From NCBI RefSeq assembly GCF_011516935.1, contig NZ_WOTF01000001.1:1-64000 (forward strand): 64,000 nucleotides of DNA, read 5' to 3'. The notes below the pieces were generated by a model. The model had not been told where the DNA came from. It worked only from the letters and a program-made list of their open reading frames with translations, and made no database searches. The DNA is from Acetobacter farinalis (lineage in GTDB: Bacteria; Pseudomonadota; Alphaproteobacteria; Acetobacterales; Acetobacteraceae). The translations under genes were made by a program, and so were the position numbers. Shown here piece after piece: positions 55,226 to 64,000 of the stretch (the first letter of the stretch is position 1; each line of letters begins with the position of its first letter).

Positions 55226-56035
55226 ATGACCAACCCGAACCAGACACCCACGGTATCCGGCGCAGGGGAGCCTGCAACACCCGGCCAGCTCGTGCTGGAT
55301 TATGCCAGAACTCTGCTGGGTGTGATCCTGGTGGTCACGTTTCTCCGCACGTTCGTGTTCGAGACATTTGTTATTCCGTCCGGCTCCATGATCCCGACCC
55401 TGCAGGTAGGGGATTACATTCTGGTGTCCAAATACAGCTACGGGTACTCCCGCTTTTCCCTTCCGTTCTCGCTCAACCTGTTTCAGGGGCGTATCTGGGG
55501 TGCGGAACCGCATCGGGGGGACGTCGCGGTGTTCCGCTTCACCAAGGATACTTCGGTAGATTACGTGAAGCGGATTGTCGGGCTGCCGGGAGACCATGTG
55601 CGCGTGACGGACGGGCATCTGTATCTGAACGATCAACTCGTGCCCTGCCTTAACGGACATGCCTATACCGCGGTTGATGAATCCCGCGTGCCGATGGAAG
55701 GCGAGGCCTGTGAGGAACAGCTTCCAGCCAGCGGCGGCAAGGGTGTGGTGGCGCATCAGGTGCTCAAGCTGATGGATGATGGCGCCCAGAACAACACACC
55801 GGATTACGTGGTGCCGCCCGGGTATTTCTTCGCGATGGGCGATAATCGGGATGACAGCGCGGACAGCCGCTTCATGGGCGATGGCCCGAAAGACCTTGGC
55901 TTTGTGCCCATGGAAAATCTGGTGGGTCATGCCGAGTATGTGTTCTTCTCCGTCGACTCTGCCCACCCGTTCTGGCAGATCTGGTATTGGCCTGTTGAGG
56001 TTCGGTGGAGCCGGATTTTCCGGAGTGTGATGTGA
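55226..56035 (+). CDS. lepB: Signal peptidase I
   Basis: This inner-membrane serine protease of about 269 residues removes Sec and Tat signal peptides. One transmembrane helix (LLGVILVVTFLRTFVF) precedes box B with the catalytic serine VIPSGSMIPTLQVGDY. Box D carries the catalytic lysine in YVKRIVGLPGDHV and box E is GYFFAMGDNRDDSADSR. GTG 55217 is an alternative start. Its end overlaps the rnc start (GTGA). Confidence 0.96.
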   Translation: MTNPNQTPTVSGAGEPATPGQLVLDYARTLLGVILVVTFLRTFVFETFVIPSGSMIPTLQVGDYILVSKYSYGYSRFSLPFSLNLFQGRIWGAEPHRGDVAVFRFTKDTSVDYVKRIVGLPGDHVRVTDGHLYLNDQLVPCLNGHAYTAVDESRVPMEGEACEEQLPASGGKGVVAHQVLKLMDDGAQNNTPDYVVPPGYFFAMGDNRDDSADSRFMGDGPKDLGFVPMENLVGHAEYVFFSVDSAHPFWQIWYWPVEVRWSRIFRSVM

Positions 56036-56778
56036 AACGACCCGTCAGATTTTCCGGTGCCGCCCCTGCGGTGGTGGCTTTGCAGGAGCGCCTTGGGTAC
56101 CAGTTTCAGAATCCCGACCTGCTGCATGAGGCGCTGACACATCGTTCCGCCGCGCACCAGAACGCAGGGGGGCGGCATCGGCTGCCAAAAGCACGGGGTG
56201 TTGGCTCCAACGAGCGGCTTGAATTTATTGGAGATCGCGTTCTGGGTCTGCTGATGGCGGAATGGTTGCTGGAGCGCTACCCGGATGAGCAGGAAGGCGC
56301 GCTTGGCTCCCGGCTTGCGCATCTGGTCTCCCGCGTGACGCTGGCGGAAATCGCGGAGCGGATTGATCTGCCGGGCAGTCTGGCTGTGGCCACGCATGAG
56401 GCCCGCGCAGGCGTGCAGACTGCGGCCAATGTGGTGGCCGATGCGCTGGAAGCTGTTCTGGGTGCCGTGTTTCTGGATGGCGGGCTGGACCCGGCCCGGA
56501 GCATGGTGCGCAAGGCTTGGAAGCCGATGCTGGATGCGCAGGCCCGCCCCCCCAAGGACCCGAAGACAGCTTTGCAGGAATGGGTGCTGGGCCGGGGGCA
56601 GAGCCTGCCCTCATATGAGACAATCGGGGCGGATGGCCCCTCCCACGCGCCGCTCTTCGTGGTGAAGGTGACTGCGGGTGGCCAGAGTGGAGAAGGGCGG
56701 GCCGGAAGCAAGCGGGCCGCTGAGAGTGCCGCGGCAGCGGATCTGCTGGAAAAACTTGGAGGCCCGCAACATGGGTGA
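56032..56778 (+). CDS. rnc: Ribonuclease III
   Basis: This double-strand RNA endonuclease of 248 residues acts on rRNA precursors and mRNAs. The catalytic domain shows ALTHRSAAHQN, the signature NERLEFIGDRVLGLL, and VVADALEAVLGAVFLDGG with the second acidic pair. A C-terminal dsRNA-binding domain has DPKTALQEWVLGRG and GSKRAAESAAAADLLEKL. GTG 56032 overlaps the lepB stop and has ccggagtgtgat upstream. Ends 8 bp inside era. Confidence 0.96.
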   Translation: MKRPVRFSGAAPAVVALQERLGYQFQNPDLLHEALTHRSAAHQNAGGRHRLPKARGVGSNERLEFIGDRVLGLLMAEWLLERYPDEQEGALGSRLAHLVSRVTLAEIAERIDLPGSLAVATHEARAGVQTAANVVADALEAVLGAVFLDGGLDPARSMVRKAWKPMLDAQARPPKDPKTALQEWVLGRGQSLPSYETIGADGPSHAPLFVVKVTAGGQSGEGRAGSKRAAESAAAADLLEKLGGPQHG

Positions 56779-57670
56779 GACGACACGCTGCGGGTTTGCC
56801 GCTCTGGTGGGGGCGCCAAACGCCGGAAAATCCACCCTGCTGAACAAGATGGCCGGGGCGAAGCTCTCCATTGTCAGCCCGAAGGCGCAGACAACCCGCG
56901 CCCGCGTTCTGGGTATTCTCATGCGCGGGTCTTCCCAGATTCTGCTGGTGGATACACCCGGTATTTTCCAGCCCCGCCGCCGGCTGGACCGGGCGATGGT
57001 GGCCGCTGCATGGAGTGGCGCGGAAGATGCGGACATCACCTTGCTGCTGGTGGATGCCCGTTCTGGCCTGACCGAGGCGGTGGGCGGCATTATCGACCGT
57101 CTGGCCAGCGCGGGCCGTACGGTCTGGCTCGTGCTGAACAAGACCGATCTTGTCTCCCCCGAACGACTGCTGCCGCTGACACAGGAAATTACGAAGCGGC
57201 TGCCGGTTGAGCATGTGTTCATGGTTAGCGCCCGCTCTGGCAGCGGGGTGGAAGATCTGCTGGACCGTCTGGCCTCCAGCCTGCCGGAAGGCCCGTATCT
57301 CTACCCTGAGGATGACCTGACAGATCTGCCGGACCGCCTTCTGGCCGCCGAGCTGGTGCGGGAGCAGATTTTTCTACTGACGCATGAAGAAGTGCCCTAT
57401 GGCGCCACGGTGGAGACGGAAAGCTACAAGGAGCGCCCCGATGGCTCCGTGCGTATCGACGCCACCATTTATGTGGCGCGCGCGGGCCATAAGGCGATTC
57501 TGATTGGTGAGGGCGGGCAGAAAATCCGCCAGATTGGTGAGCGGGCGCGTAAGCAGTTGAGTGGCCTGCTGGAACGGCCTTGCCACCTGTTCCTGAATGT
57601 CAAGGAACGCTCCGGCTGGGATGAAGAGCGTGCCCGCCTGCGGGCAATTGGTTTGGACGATGTGCCATAA
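56771..57670 (+). CDS. era: GTPase Era
   Basis: This essential GTPase of 299 residues binds 16S rRNA in 30S maturation. It has G1 GAPNAGKSTLLNKM, the effector SPKAQTTR, G3 DTPGIF, G4 NKTD and a KH domain with AILIGEGGQKIRQIGERARK. ATG 56771 lies within the last codons of rnc, giving the usual lepB-rnc-era coupling. Confidence 0.97.
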   Translation: MGETTRCGFAALVGAPNAGKSTLLNKMAGAKLSIVSPKAQTTRARVLGILMRGSSQILLVDTPGIFQPRRRLDRAMVAAAWSGAEDADITLLLVDARSGLTEAVGGIIDRLASAGRTVWLVLNKTDLVSPERLLPLTQEITKRLPVEHVFMVSARSGSGVEDLLDRLASSLPEGPYLYPEDDLTDLPDRLLAAELVREQIFLLTHEEVPYGATVETESYKERPDGSVRIDATIYVARAGHKAILIGEGGQKIRQIGERARKQLSGLLERPCHLFLNVKERSGWDEERARLRAIGLDDVP

Positions 57671-57782
57671 GGCGGTTCTGACCGCTTGTGGCCTTGCGTC
57701 ATGAAGGATAAGAGAGGGGCGACTTGTCCTGACCCTTCGCGGGGCGGGGCCTTTTTCTGACTGTCTGCGTGATCGAGGGCCA

Positions 57783-58520
57783 ATGACTGCTTCCACTGGC
57801 GAGATGCCAACCCGTAAACGCGTATTGCTCAAGGTTTCCGGCGAGGCCCTGATGGGGTCTGGCTCTTATGGCGTAGAGCAGCAGACTGTTGAGCGTATTG
57901 CCGCTGATGTTGCCGAGGTTGTGCGCAGCGGGTGGGAAGTCTGCCTGGTTGTGGGCGGCGGGAATATTTTCCGTGGTCTGGCCGCGGCCGCCAAGGGTAT
58001 GGACCGCGCACAGGGCGATTATGCCGGAATGCTCGCCACCGTGATCAACGCGCTGCTGCTGCAGAATGCGCTGGAGCGGGAACAGTTGCCCACGCGGGTG
58101 ATGTCCGCCATCCATATGTCCTCCATTGCCGAGCCCTATATCCGCCGCCGCGCCGTGCGGCACATGGAAAAGGGCCGCGTGGTGATTTTTGCCGCGGGCA
58201 CCGGTAACCCCTTCTTCACGACCGATACCGCCGCAGCCCTGCGCGCTGCGGAAATGGAATGTGATGTGCTGCTGAAAGGCACGCAGGTGGATGGCGTTTA
58301 TTCGGCTGACCCGAAGCGTGACCCTTCCGCCGTGCGGTATGAGCAGTTGACCTATATGGATGTGCTGTCCAAGCAGCTGAACGTGATGGATGCGGCGGCC
58401 ATCAGTCTGGCGCGTGAAAATCGTCTGCCGATTATTGTGTTCAATATTGGTGAGCCGGGGTCTTTCCCGCGTGTCATGCGCGAAGAAGGCCCGTATACGC
58501 GGATTATCGAAAGCGCGTAA
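57783..58520 (+). CDS. pyrH: Uridylate (UMP) kinase
   Basis: This amino-acid-kinase-fold enzyme of 245 residues makes UDP from UMP. It has [66 protein letters not shown] and [19 protein letters not shown]. gatcgagggcca precedes ATG 57783. First gene of the pyrH-frr-uppS-cdsA-dxr-rseP-bamA run. Confidence 0.97.
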   Translation: MTASTGEMPTRKRVLLKVSGEALMGSGSYGVEQQTVERIAADVAEVVRSGWEVCLVVGGGNIFRGLAAAAKGMDRAQGDYAGMLATVINALLLQNALEREQLPTRVMSAIHMSSIAEPYIRRRAVRHMEKGRVVIFAAGTGNPFFTTDTAAALRAAEMECDVLLKGTQVDGVYSADPKRDPSAVRYEQLTYMDVLSKQLNVMDAAAISLARENRLPIIVFNIGEPGSFPRVMREEGPYTRIIESA

Positions 58521-58627
58521 AACGCAACGGAATACCTTGGCCCGGGGGTGCTGCCGCCGGGTCCTGCTGTTGGTAGTGATGAGACGGGCCAGTGTGTTGT
58601 CCGTCCGGGAAACGGGAGAGAGAGACC

Positions 58628-59191
58628 GTGTCTGATCTGAATGCTCTGGTGGAAGACCTGACGCGCCGTATGGATGGTGCGCTGGAAAGCCTGCGTCGTG
58701 ATTTTGCCGGGCTGCGGTCCGGCCGTGCCAGCCCGGCTCTGCTGGAGCCGGTGCGGGTGGAAGCTTACGGCGGTGAAGTGCCGCTGACACAGGTTGGCTC
58801 CATTGCCGTGCCGGAAGCGCGGATGCTGACAGTGCAGGTGTGGGACCGTGTTCTGGTGGGCGCTGTAGAGCGCGCCATTCGTGAAGCCGGACTGGGCCTG
58901 AACCCCGCTTCTGACGGGCAGCTTGTGCGCGTGCCTATTCCGCAGCTGACGGAAGAGCGCCGCCATGAACTGGCCAAGGCTGCCGCCCGCTATGCGGAAG
59001 GCGCCAAGATTGCCGCCCGTGGCGTGCGCCGGGACGGGATGGACAAAGCCAAGGCGTTCGAGAAAAAAGGCGAGATCAGCCAGGACGATGTCAAGACATG
59101 GTCTGACACCATCCAGAAGCTTACCGACCAGTATGTGAAGAAAATTGACGACATGCTGGCCGACAAAGATCGCGAGATCAAGCAGGTCTGA
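58628..59191 (+). CDS. frr: Ribosome recycling factor
   Basis: Protein of 187 residues that splits post-termination ribosomes with EF-G. It has LRSGRASPALLEPVRVEAYG, PLTQVGSIAVPEARML, GLGLNPASDGQLVRVPIPQLTEERR and the C-terminal helix. GTG 58628 is chosen for gggagagagaga upstream and for the family N-terminus SDLNALVEDL. Confidence 0.97.
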   Translation: MSDLNALVEDLTRRMDGALESLRRDFAGLRSGRASPALLEPVRVEAYGGEVPLTQVGSIAVPEARMLTVQVWDRVLVGAVERAIREAGLGLNPASDGQLVRVPIPQLTEERRHELAKAAARYAEGAKIAARGVRRDGMDKAKAFEKKGEISQDDVKTWSDTIQKLTDQYVKKIDDMLADKDREIKQV

Positions 59192-59196
59192 CGCCT

Positions 59197-59985
59197 GTGG
59201 CGTCAGGATTCCTCTCTCTTGCCCGTGGTGGTGAAGCCGTGCCGACAAGATCATCCGGGAAGACCTGCGGGAAATCCGTTGTTCCTGCGCATGTGGCCGT
59301 CATTATGGACGGCAACGGGCGCTGGGCGCTGGAGAGAGGGCTGCCGCGTCTGGCCGGGCACAAGGCCGGGGCGGAAGCTGTCTCCCGCTGCCTGCGGGCG
59401 GCGATGAACCGTGGCGTGCCGTATCTGACACTCTATGCGTTTTCCTCTGAAAACTGGTCCCGCGAACCCGCGGAGGTGGCGGACCTGACCAGCCTGCTGC
59501 GCTACTACCTGCGGCACAAGGTGGCGGAACTGCACCGCGAGGGCGTGCGTATCCGCTTTATCGGGGATCTGGCGCGCTTTGATGTCAGCCTGCGGGATGA
59601 ACTGGCGCGAGCGGAAGCGCTCACGCGGGAGAATGGTCGCCTGACGCTCCTGCTGGCGCTCTCCTATGGTGGGCGCGGGGATATCGTGCAGGCGGCGCGC
59701 CGCCTTGCGCAGTCCGTGCAGCAGGGGGAGCTGAAGCCCGAGGATATTACCGAATCGCTGTTCGCAGACCGGCTCTGGACAGCCGGAGTGCCGGACCCGG
59801 ATGTGGTGGTGCGCACCAGCGGGGAATTCCGTCTCTCGAACTTCCTGCTGTGGCAGAGCGCCTACGCGGAGCTGGTCTTTCTGGATATTTTCTGGCCCGA
59901 CTTCAATGAAGGGCATTTTGCGACCGTACTGGAAGCCTATGCGCGGCGTGACCGCCGGTTTGGCACAAGGCCCACGTCACTATGA
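59197..59985 (+). CDS. uppS: Undecaprenyl diphosphate synthase (isoprenyl transferase)
   Basis: This cis-prenyltransferase of about 262 residues makes the C55 lipid carrier for cell wall synthesis. It has HVAVIMDGNGRWALERG with the catalytic aspartate, YAFSSENWSRE and DVVVRTSGEFRLSNFLLWQSAYAEL. GTG 59239 would remove 14 N-terminal residues that are not conserved and is also possible. Overlaps cdsA by ATGA. Confidence 0.96.
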   Translation: MASGFLSLARGGEAVPTRSSGKTCGKSVVPAHVAVIMDGNGRWALERGLPRLAGHKAGAEAVSRCLRAAMNRGVPYLTLYAFSSENWSREPAEVADLTSLLRYYLRHKVAELHREGVRIRFIGDLARFDVSLRDELARAEALTRENGRLTLLLALSYGGRGDIVQAARRLAQSVQQGELKPEDITESLFADRLWTAGVPDPDVVVRTSGEFRLSNFLLWQSAYAELVFLDIFWPDFNEGHFATVLEAYARRDRRFGTRPTSL

Positions 59986-60824
59986 TACAGAATACAGCAC
60001 AGACCGGCTCCTCCGCCTGGCGAGACCTGCGGACCCGCCTGATGTCGGCCTGTGTGCTGGTGCTGGTGGCAGGTGTCTGCATGGCCATGGGCGGTCTGCT
60101 GTATAATGGCCTTATTCTGGGCGTTATGGGCGGCATGGCGGCGGAAGCGGCCATGCTGTTCGGCCTTTCCGCCCGGTCCTGGCGGGGCAGTGTGTATGTG
60201 CTCTGGGCTCTTGGAGCCGGGCTGGCGGCGGTCACGGGGCGGTGGAATGCCTTCCTGGCGTTCTGCATGGCGTCCATCGTGTTTGGTGCGCCGCTCTGCG
60301 CGGTGATGTGCGTGATTGTGCTGGCGGGCACGGCCCTTGTCTGGCTGCGGCTGGAAAGCGTGTGGCCGGTGCTCTTTGTGGTCGCTGTGGTGGTTGCGAG
60401 TGACAGCACCGCTTATCTGACCGGCCGCCTGCTGGGTGGCCCGAAGCTGGCCCCGCGTATTTCTCCCGGAAAAACATGGTCCGGTTCTGTCGGCGGTCTT
60501 GTGGGCGCTGTGCTGTGCGGCTGCCTTGTGGCGGCGCTTTCCGGGCAGGGCGGTGTTCTGACAGCGGCGTTCTGGGGGGCGGTGCTGGGGGTGGTGGCAC
60601 AGGCGGGTGATCTGGCGGAAAGCGCCATGAAGCGCGCGCTGGGTGTGAAGGATTCCGGCACCCTGCTGCCCGGGCATGGCGGGCTGCTGGACCGGTTTGA
60701 TGGTCTGGTGGTCGCGGCGCCTGTGGCGGCTGTGGTGTCTTTGTGTGTGCCTGCGTCTGTGCCGTTCTGGACAGCCGGGGCGCACGCCGTTTTCGCGTTT
60801 CTGGCAGGAAGATTGCCGGGGTGA
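59982..60824 (+). CDS. cdsA: Phosphatidate cytidylyltransferase
   Basis: This polytopic inner-membrane enzyme of 280 residues makes CDP-diacylglycerol for phospholipids. Several hydrophobic helices occur, and the CDS signature region is SPGKTWSGSVGGLVGAVLCG followed by AQAGDLAESAMKRALGVKDSGTLLPGHGGLLDRFD. Coupled to uppS. Confidence 0.96.
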   Translation: MIQNTAQTGSSAWRDLRTRLMSACVLVLVAGVCMAMGGLLYNGLILGVMGGMAAEAAMLFGLSARSWRGSVYVLWALGAGLAAVTGRWNAFLAFCMASIVFGAPLCAVMCVIVLAGTALVWLRLESVWPVLFVVAVVVASDSTAYLTGRLLGGPKLAPRISPGKTWSGSVGGLVGAVLCGCLVAALSGQGGVLTAAFWGAVLGVVAQAGDLAESAMKRALGVKDSGTLLPGHGGLLDRFDGLVVAAPVAAVVSLCVPASVPFWTAGAHAVFAFLAGRLPG

Positions 60825-60888
60825 GTCTCAACAGACGGCGCGTGCTCCTTTGGGCGGTGCCGTCTTTGTCTGGTTTGGAAGAGAGCGC

Positions 60889-62046
60889 ATGAGAACCGTT
60901 ACCGTTCTGGGAAGCACTGGCAGCATTGGCTGTTCAACTGTGGATCTGCTGGAGCAGGCGCGTGACCAGTTCCGGGTGCGCGCTCTGGTGGGTGGCAGCA
61001 ATGCGGTGCGTCTGGCGGAGCAGGCCAGAAGCCTGAAGGCCGAACTGGCCGTGGTGGCGGATGAGACCGCTTTTGAAGAGCTGCGCACCCTGCTGGCCGG
61101 CAGCGGTACGGAGGTAGCCTGCGGGCGTGAGGCGGTGATTGCGGCGGCGGCCCTGCCAGCGGACTGGACCATGGCGGCCATTACCGGCGCTGCCGGGCTG
61201 GAGCCCACGCTGGCTGCCGTCAAAAACGGGAACGCCATTGCGCTGGCCAACAAGGAAGCGCTGGTGTGCGCGGGAGATGTCATGCTCCGCGCCGTAGCAG
61301 CGGCCGGGGCCACGCTGCTGCCGGTGGATTCCGAGCATAACGCCGTGGCGCAGGCCATGGCGGACAAGCAGGCGGATCAGGTTGCGAAAATCATCCTCAC
61401 AGCGTCCGGCGGTCCGTTCCGCAAGGCCTCTCTGGAAGAGATGGAAGCCGCAACGCCCGCACAGGCGCTGAAGCACCCGACATGGAGCATGGGGGCGAAA
61501 ATCAGCATTGATTCCGCCACCATGTTCAACAAGGGGCTGGAAATTATTGAAGCCGCCCGCATTTTCGATCTGCCGGAAGAGCGGATTGATGTGCTGGTGC
61601 ACCCGCAGTCCGTTGTGCATGGGCTGGTGCAGTATACGGATGGCAGCCTGATCGCCCAGATGGGGTCAGCCGATATGCGCATCCCCATTGCCCACACGCT
61701 GGCCTGGCCGAAGCGGATGGGCACGACATCTTCCCATCTGGACCTTGCCGCCTTTGCCACGCTGGAATTCAGTGCACCGGATCTGGTGCGGTTCCCGGCC
61801 TTGCGGCTTGCGCGTGAGGCCCTGCGGGCAGGGGGGGCTGCGCCTGCCATTCTCTCCGCAGCCAATGAGATTGCGGTGGACGCCTTTCTGAAGGAACAGA
61901 TCGGGTTTCTGGACATTGCCCGCGTGGTGGAGCAGACCATGCAGGCTCTGGGCGCTCCTCCGGCGGAAACGCTGGAAGCCGTGCTGCACTGGGATTCTGA
62001 AGCGCGTGAGATGGCCCGCCGCCACACTCTTGCCCTCGCGGCTTGA
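60889..62046 (+). CDS. dxr: 1-deoxy-D-xylulose 5-phosphate reductoisomerase
   Basis: NADPH enzyme of 385 residues, the second step of the non-mevalonate isoprenoid pathway. It has VTVLGSTGSIGCSTVDLL (nucleotide site), ALANKEALVCAG, PVDSEHNAVAQ, LTASGGPFRK, SIDSATMFNKGLEIIEA and LVHPQSVVHGLVQY. ATG 60889 with ggaagagagcgc. Supplies precursors for uppS nearby. Confidence 0.97.
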   Translation: MRTVTVLGSTGSIGCSTVDLLEQARDQFRVRALVGGSNAVRLAEQARSLKAELAVVADETAFEELRTLLAGSGTEVACGREAVIAAAALPADWTMAAITGAAGLEPTLAAVKNGNAIALANKEALVCAGDVMLRAVAAAGATLLPVDSEHNAVAQAMADKQADQVAKIILTASGGPFRKASLEEMEAATPAQALKHPTWSMGAKISIDSATMFNKGLEIIEAARIFDLPEERIDVLVHPQSVVHGLVQYTDGSLIAQMGSADMRIPIAHTLAWPKRMGTTSSHLDLAAFATLEFSAPDLVRFPALRLAREALRAGGAAPAILSAANEIAVDAFLKEQIGFLDIARVVEQTMQALGAPPAETLEAVLHWDSEAREMARRHTLALAA

Positions 62047-62080
62047 GAAAACAGCTCTCTGAGCCGATATTCGGATAATC

Positions 62081-63190
62081 ATGATACACGAATACCTCCG
62101 TACAGTTCTCTCCTTCGCTTTTGTGCTTGGCGTGCTCGTGACCATTCACGAACTGGGGCACTATCTGGCCGCGCGCTGGCGGGGGGTGCATGTGGAAGTG
62201 TTCTCTCTGGGCTTTGGTCCGGCCCTGTTCCGCTGGCATGATCGCAGCGGCACGGAGTGGCGCATCTGCCCCATTCCGCTTGGCGGCTATGTGCGGCCGC
62301 ACGGGTTTGAAGACCCGGAAGACGCCACGCCGGAGCAGAAGGCCGCATGGATTCCGGGCCGCACGTTCCATGATAAATCCGTCTGGTCCCGCGCGATCGT
62401 CATTCTGGCCGGGCCGGTGTTCAATTTCCTTCTGGCCATGGTGCTGTTCACGCTGCTGTTCGCCACAACGGGGCAGCCGAGTGTGCGCAATGAGGTGGCT
62501 GCTGTCACGCCGGGAAGTGCGGCCGCTACTGCCGGGGTGCAGACAGGTGACGTAATCCGCAGAATCGGCACGCATGAGGTGACCGGTGTTGAGGATGTGC
62601 AGGCGACTGTCGCGGCCCAGCCGGGGGCGGACACAACGCTGACAGTCCGCCGCGCCGGGCAGGATATGGACCTGCCGGTGACAATCGGGAAAGCACCGGA
62701 GTCGACAGGTTCCGCGCCGCATGGCCAGCTTGGCGTACTGTTTGCAACAGAGGTTGGGAAACCGCTTGCCCTGCCGGATGCGGTGGTGGCGGGCGCCAAA
62801 TCCACATGGACTGTCTCAGTGCAGACGCTTGAGGGGGTGTGGCAGATCATCACAGGCCGTCACACCGCCAGAGATCTGGGCGGGCCGCTCAAGATTGCGC
62901 AGCTCTCAGGGCAGGTGGCGCAGTATGGTTTTGCGAGCCTGCTTTCGTTCATGGCTTTGCTTTCTGTCAATCTGGGGCTAATAAATCTCTTCCCTGTGCC
63001 GCTTCTTGATGGCGGACGTCTGGTTTTTTATGCCATAGAGGCTGTACGGGGGCGTCCGGTTTCAAAACGGATTCAGGAAATCAGTTTTCGGGCCGGTTTT
63101 GCTCTTCTTGCGGGCCTGTTCTTGTTTTCGACGTTTAATGACCTGTCGGGATTGGGACTGTTCAAGTGGATTGCATCGCTCGCAAGCTGA
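62081..63190 (+). CDS. rseP: Site-2 membrane metalloprotease RseP
   Basis: Intramembrane zinc protease of 369 residues that cuts anti-sigma or signal remnants. HELGHYLAARW near residue 24 gives the zinc HExxH. A PDZ domain spans about residues 115-190 (TPGSAAATAGVQTGDVI). The third ligand motif NLFPVPLLDGGRL lies near residue 310. Upstream of bamA as in most proteobacteria. Confidence 0.96.
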   Translation: MIHEYLRTVLSFAFVLGVLVTIHELGHYLAARWRGVHVEVFSLGFGPALFRWHDRSGTEWRICPIPLGGYVRPHGFEDPEDATPEQKAAWIPGRTFHDKSVWSRAIVILAGPVFNFLLAMVLFTLLFATTGQPSVRNEVAAVTPGSAAATAGVQTGDVIRRIGTHEVTGVEDVQATVAAQPGADTTLTVRRAGQDMDLPVTIGKAPESTGSAPHGQLGVLFATEVGKPLALPDAVVAGAKSTWTVSVQTLEGVWQIITGRHTARDLGGPLKIAQLSGQVAQYGFASLLSFMALLSVNLGLINLFPVPLLDGGRLVFYAIEAVRGRPVSKRIQEISFRAGFALLAGLFLFSTFNDLSGLGLFKWIASLAS

Positions 63191-63319
63191 ATTACAGCTG
63201 GGTTGGAACGGAAGAACTTGCGTGACAAGGGTTATATCGGATACGTCCCCCTGCGGGCGACAGCACAACAGGGGATGGTCTCCTGAGATGGGAACGACCC
63301 GGATGGAGGATGGCGAATC

Positions 63320-64000
63320 TTGACGGGTAAGCGTTCAGCCCTCTTTGTTTCTGTTTGCGTGCTGCCTTTCCTTCTGGCTGAAGGAAGAGCGGCGCAGGCC
63401 GCTGCGGCAGACGCCGGCCCACAGGCACGGGTGCCAGCCTCGGTTTCCGCCACGCGGCATGCCAGGCTTTCCACTTCAGAATCCACCAGCGCGCAGCGCT
63501 CGGGTGGCGTGATTGAAGATATTTCGGTCTCCGGGAATACCCGTATCGAGACCAATACCGTGCTGTCCTACATGGTGGTGCGTCCGGGGGACCTGTTCAG
63601 CCAGGATGATCTGGACCGCTCCCTGAAGACACTCTACGCCACAGGCCTGTTCAAGGATGTCAAACTGCGGCGTGAAGGAAATATCCTGCAGGTCCGTCTG
63701 GTAGAAAATCCCATCGTCAACCGTATCGTGTTCGAGGGGAACCACGCCGCGAAGGATGAAGACCTGCGCAAGGTGATCGCCCTGCGTCCGCGCGCGGTGT
63801 TCTCGGCGGAAACCACGGCGGATGACCGGCAGAAAATTCTGGACGTTTACGCCCAGAAAGCCCGCTATGCCGCGGTGGTCACGCCCCAGATCGTTCGTCT
63901 GGCCCACAACCGCGTGGATGTTGTCTTCCAGATCAATGAAGGTCCGCAGACACTTATCCGCAAGATCGCGTTTGTCGGGAACAAGGCCTATTCGGAAGCG
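63320..64000 (+). CDS. bamA: Outer-membrane assembly factor BamA, N-terminal part
   Basis: This is the start of the essential beta-barrel insertase, cut by the right edge. The start appears to be TTG 63320: ggaggatggcgaatc lies just before it and the signal peptide SALFVSVCVLPFLLAEGRAA follows, while upstream ATGs are out of frame. POTRA 1 begins GVIEDISVSGNTRIETNTVL and continues DLDRSLKTLYATGLFKDVKL; POTRA 2 has NRIVFEGNHAAKDEDL. It follows rseP at 129 bp. Confidence 0.93.
   Translation, partial: MTGKRSALFVSVCVLPFLLAEGRAAQAAAADAGPQARVPASVSATRHARLSTSESTSAQRSGGVIEDISVSGNTRIETNTVLSYMVVRPGDLFSQDDLDRSLKTLYATGLFKDVKLRREGNILQVRLVENPIVNRIVFEGNHAAKDEDLRKVIALRPRAVFSAETTADDRQKILDVYAQKARYAAVVTPQIVRLAHNRVDVVFQINEGPQTLIRKIAFVGNKAYSEA

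Overview
The window is chromosomal DNA of an acetic acid bacterium (Acetobacteraceae, most likely Acetobacter). The calls that point there are a membrane-bound PQQ glucose dehydrogenase, several TonB receptors, the alphaproteobacterial order pyrH-frr-uppS-cdsA-dxr-rseP-bamA, and IS5-family elements of the kind common in this group. Most genes are GC-rich. AT-rich exceptions are confined to short accessory islets next to insertion sequences or between housekeeping genes.

Layout. 1-4244 is a mobile-element scrap yard: a cut IS5-family transposase end, a complete 847-bp IS5-family element with a -1 frameshift, an orphan MacB/FtsX-type ABC permease, and fused fragments of an IS481-family and an IS5-family element. 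4446-10728 concerns iron and regulation: a TonB siderophore receptor, a divergent SRPBCC/AraC pair, and feoA-feoB with a small Cys-rich membrane protein. 10952-18377 holds typA, a His-rich periplasmic protein, alanine racemase with D-amino acid dehydrogenase, ppk2 and ferredoxin-NADP reductase. 18608-19424 is an AT-rich islet with two unknown genes. 19534-26666 holds icd, a POT peptide transporter, an SMR transporter, tRNA-His, a class I aminotransferase and the glnB-glnA pair. 26890-40303 holds a cobalamin riboswitch with a BtuB-like receptor, a royal-jelly-type propeller protein, adenine deaminase, an exported aldose 1-epimerase divergent from PQQ glucose dehydrogenase, a two-gene regulator unit and another TonB receptor. 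40421-42704 is a second accessory patch: an IS5-family element, a headless AT-rich reading frame followed at once by a small acidic gene (toxin-tip/immunity-like), and an internally deleted IS481 copy. 42921-64000 is core genome: lepA, metX-metW, a DEAD-box helicase, an exported phosphodiesterase-like protein, carbonic anhydrase, a NYN-domain protein, folK, rpoZ-rsh-acpS-lepB-rnc-era, and the pyrH-to-bamA envelope/isoprenoid run, cut by the right edge inside bamA.

How the genes work together. Iron uptake is served by the outer-membrane siderophore receptor and by FeoAB in the inner membrane. The B12 receptor is under riboswitch control. Periplasmic sugar oxidation is served by the glucose dehydrogenase, with the exported mutarotase likely supplying the right anomer. 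glnB and glnA form the ammonium assimilation core. The block from rpoZ to bamA couples transcription and the stringent response to lipid-carrier, phospholipid and outer-membrane assembly.

The least explained parts are the two AT-rich gene pairs (18608-19424 and 41277-41808). Both look like C-terminal fragments of larger proteins followed by a small partner gene. No complete new multi-gene system was seen, and no CRISPR array or prophage is visible.
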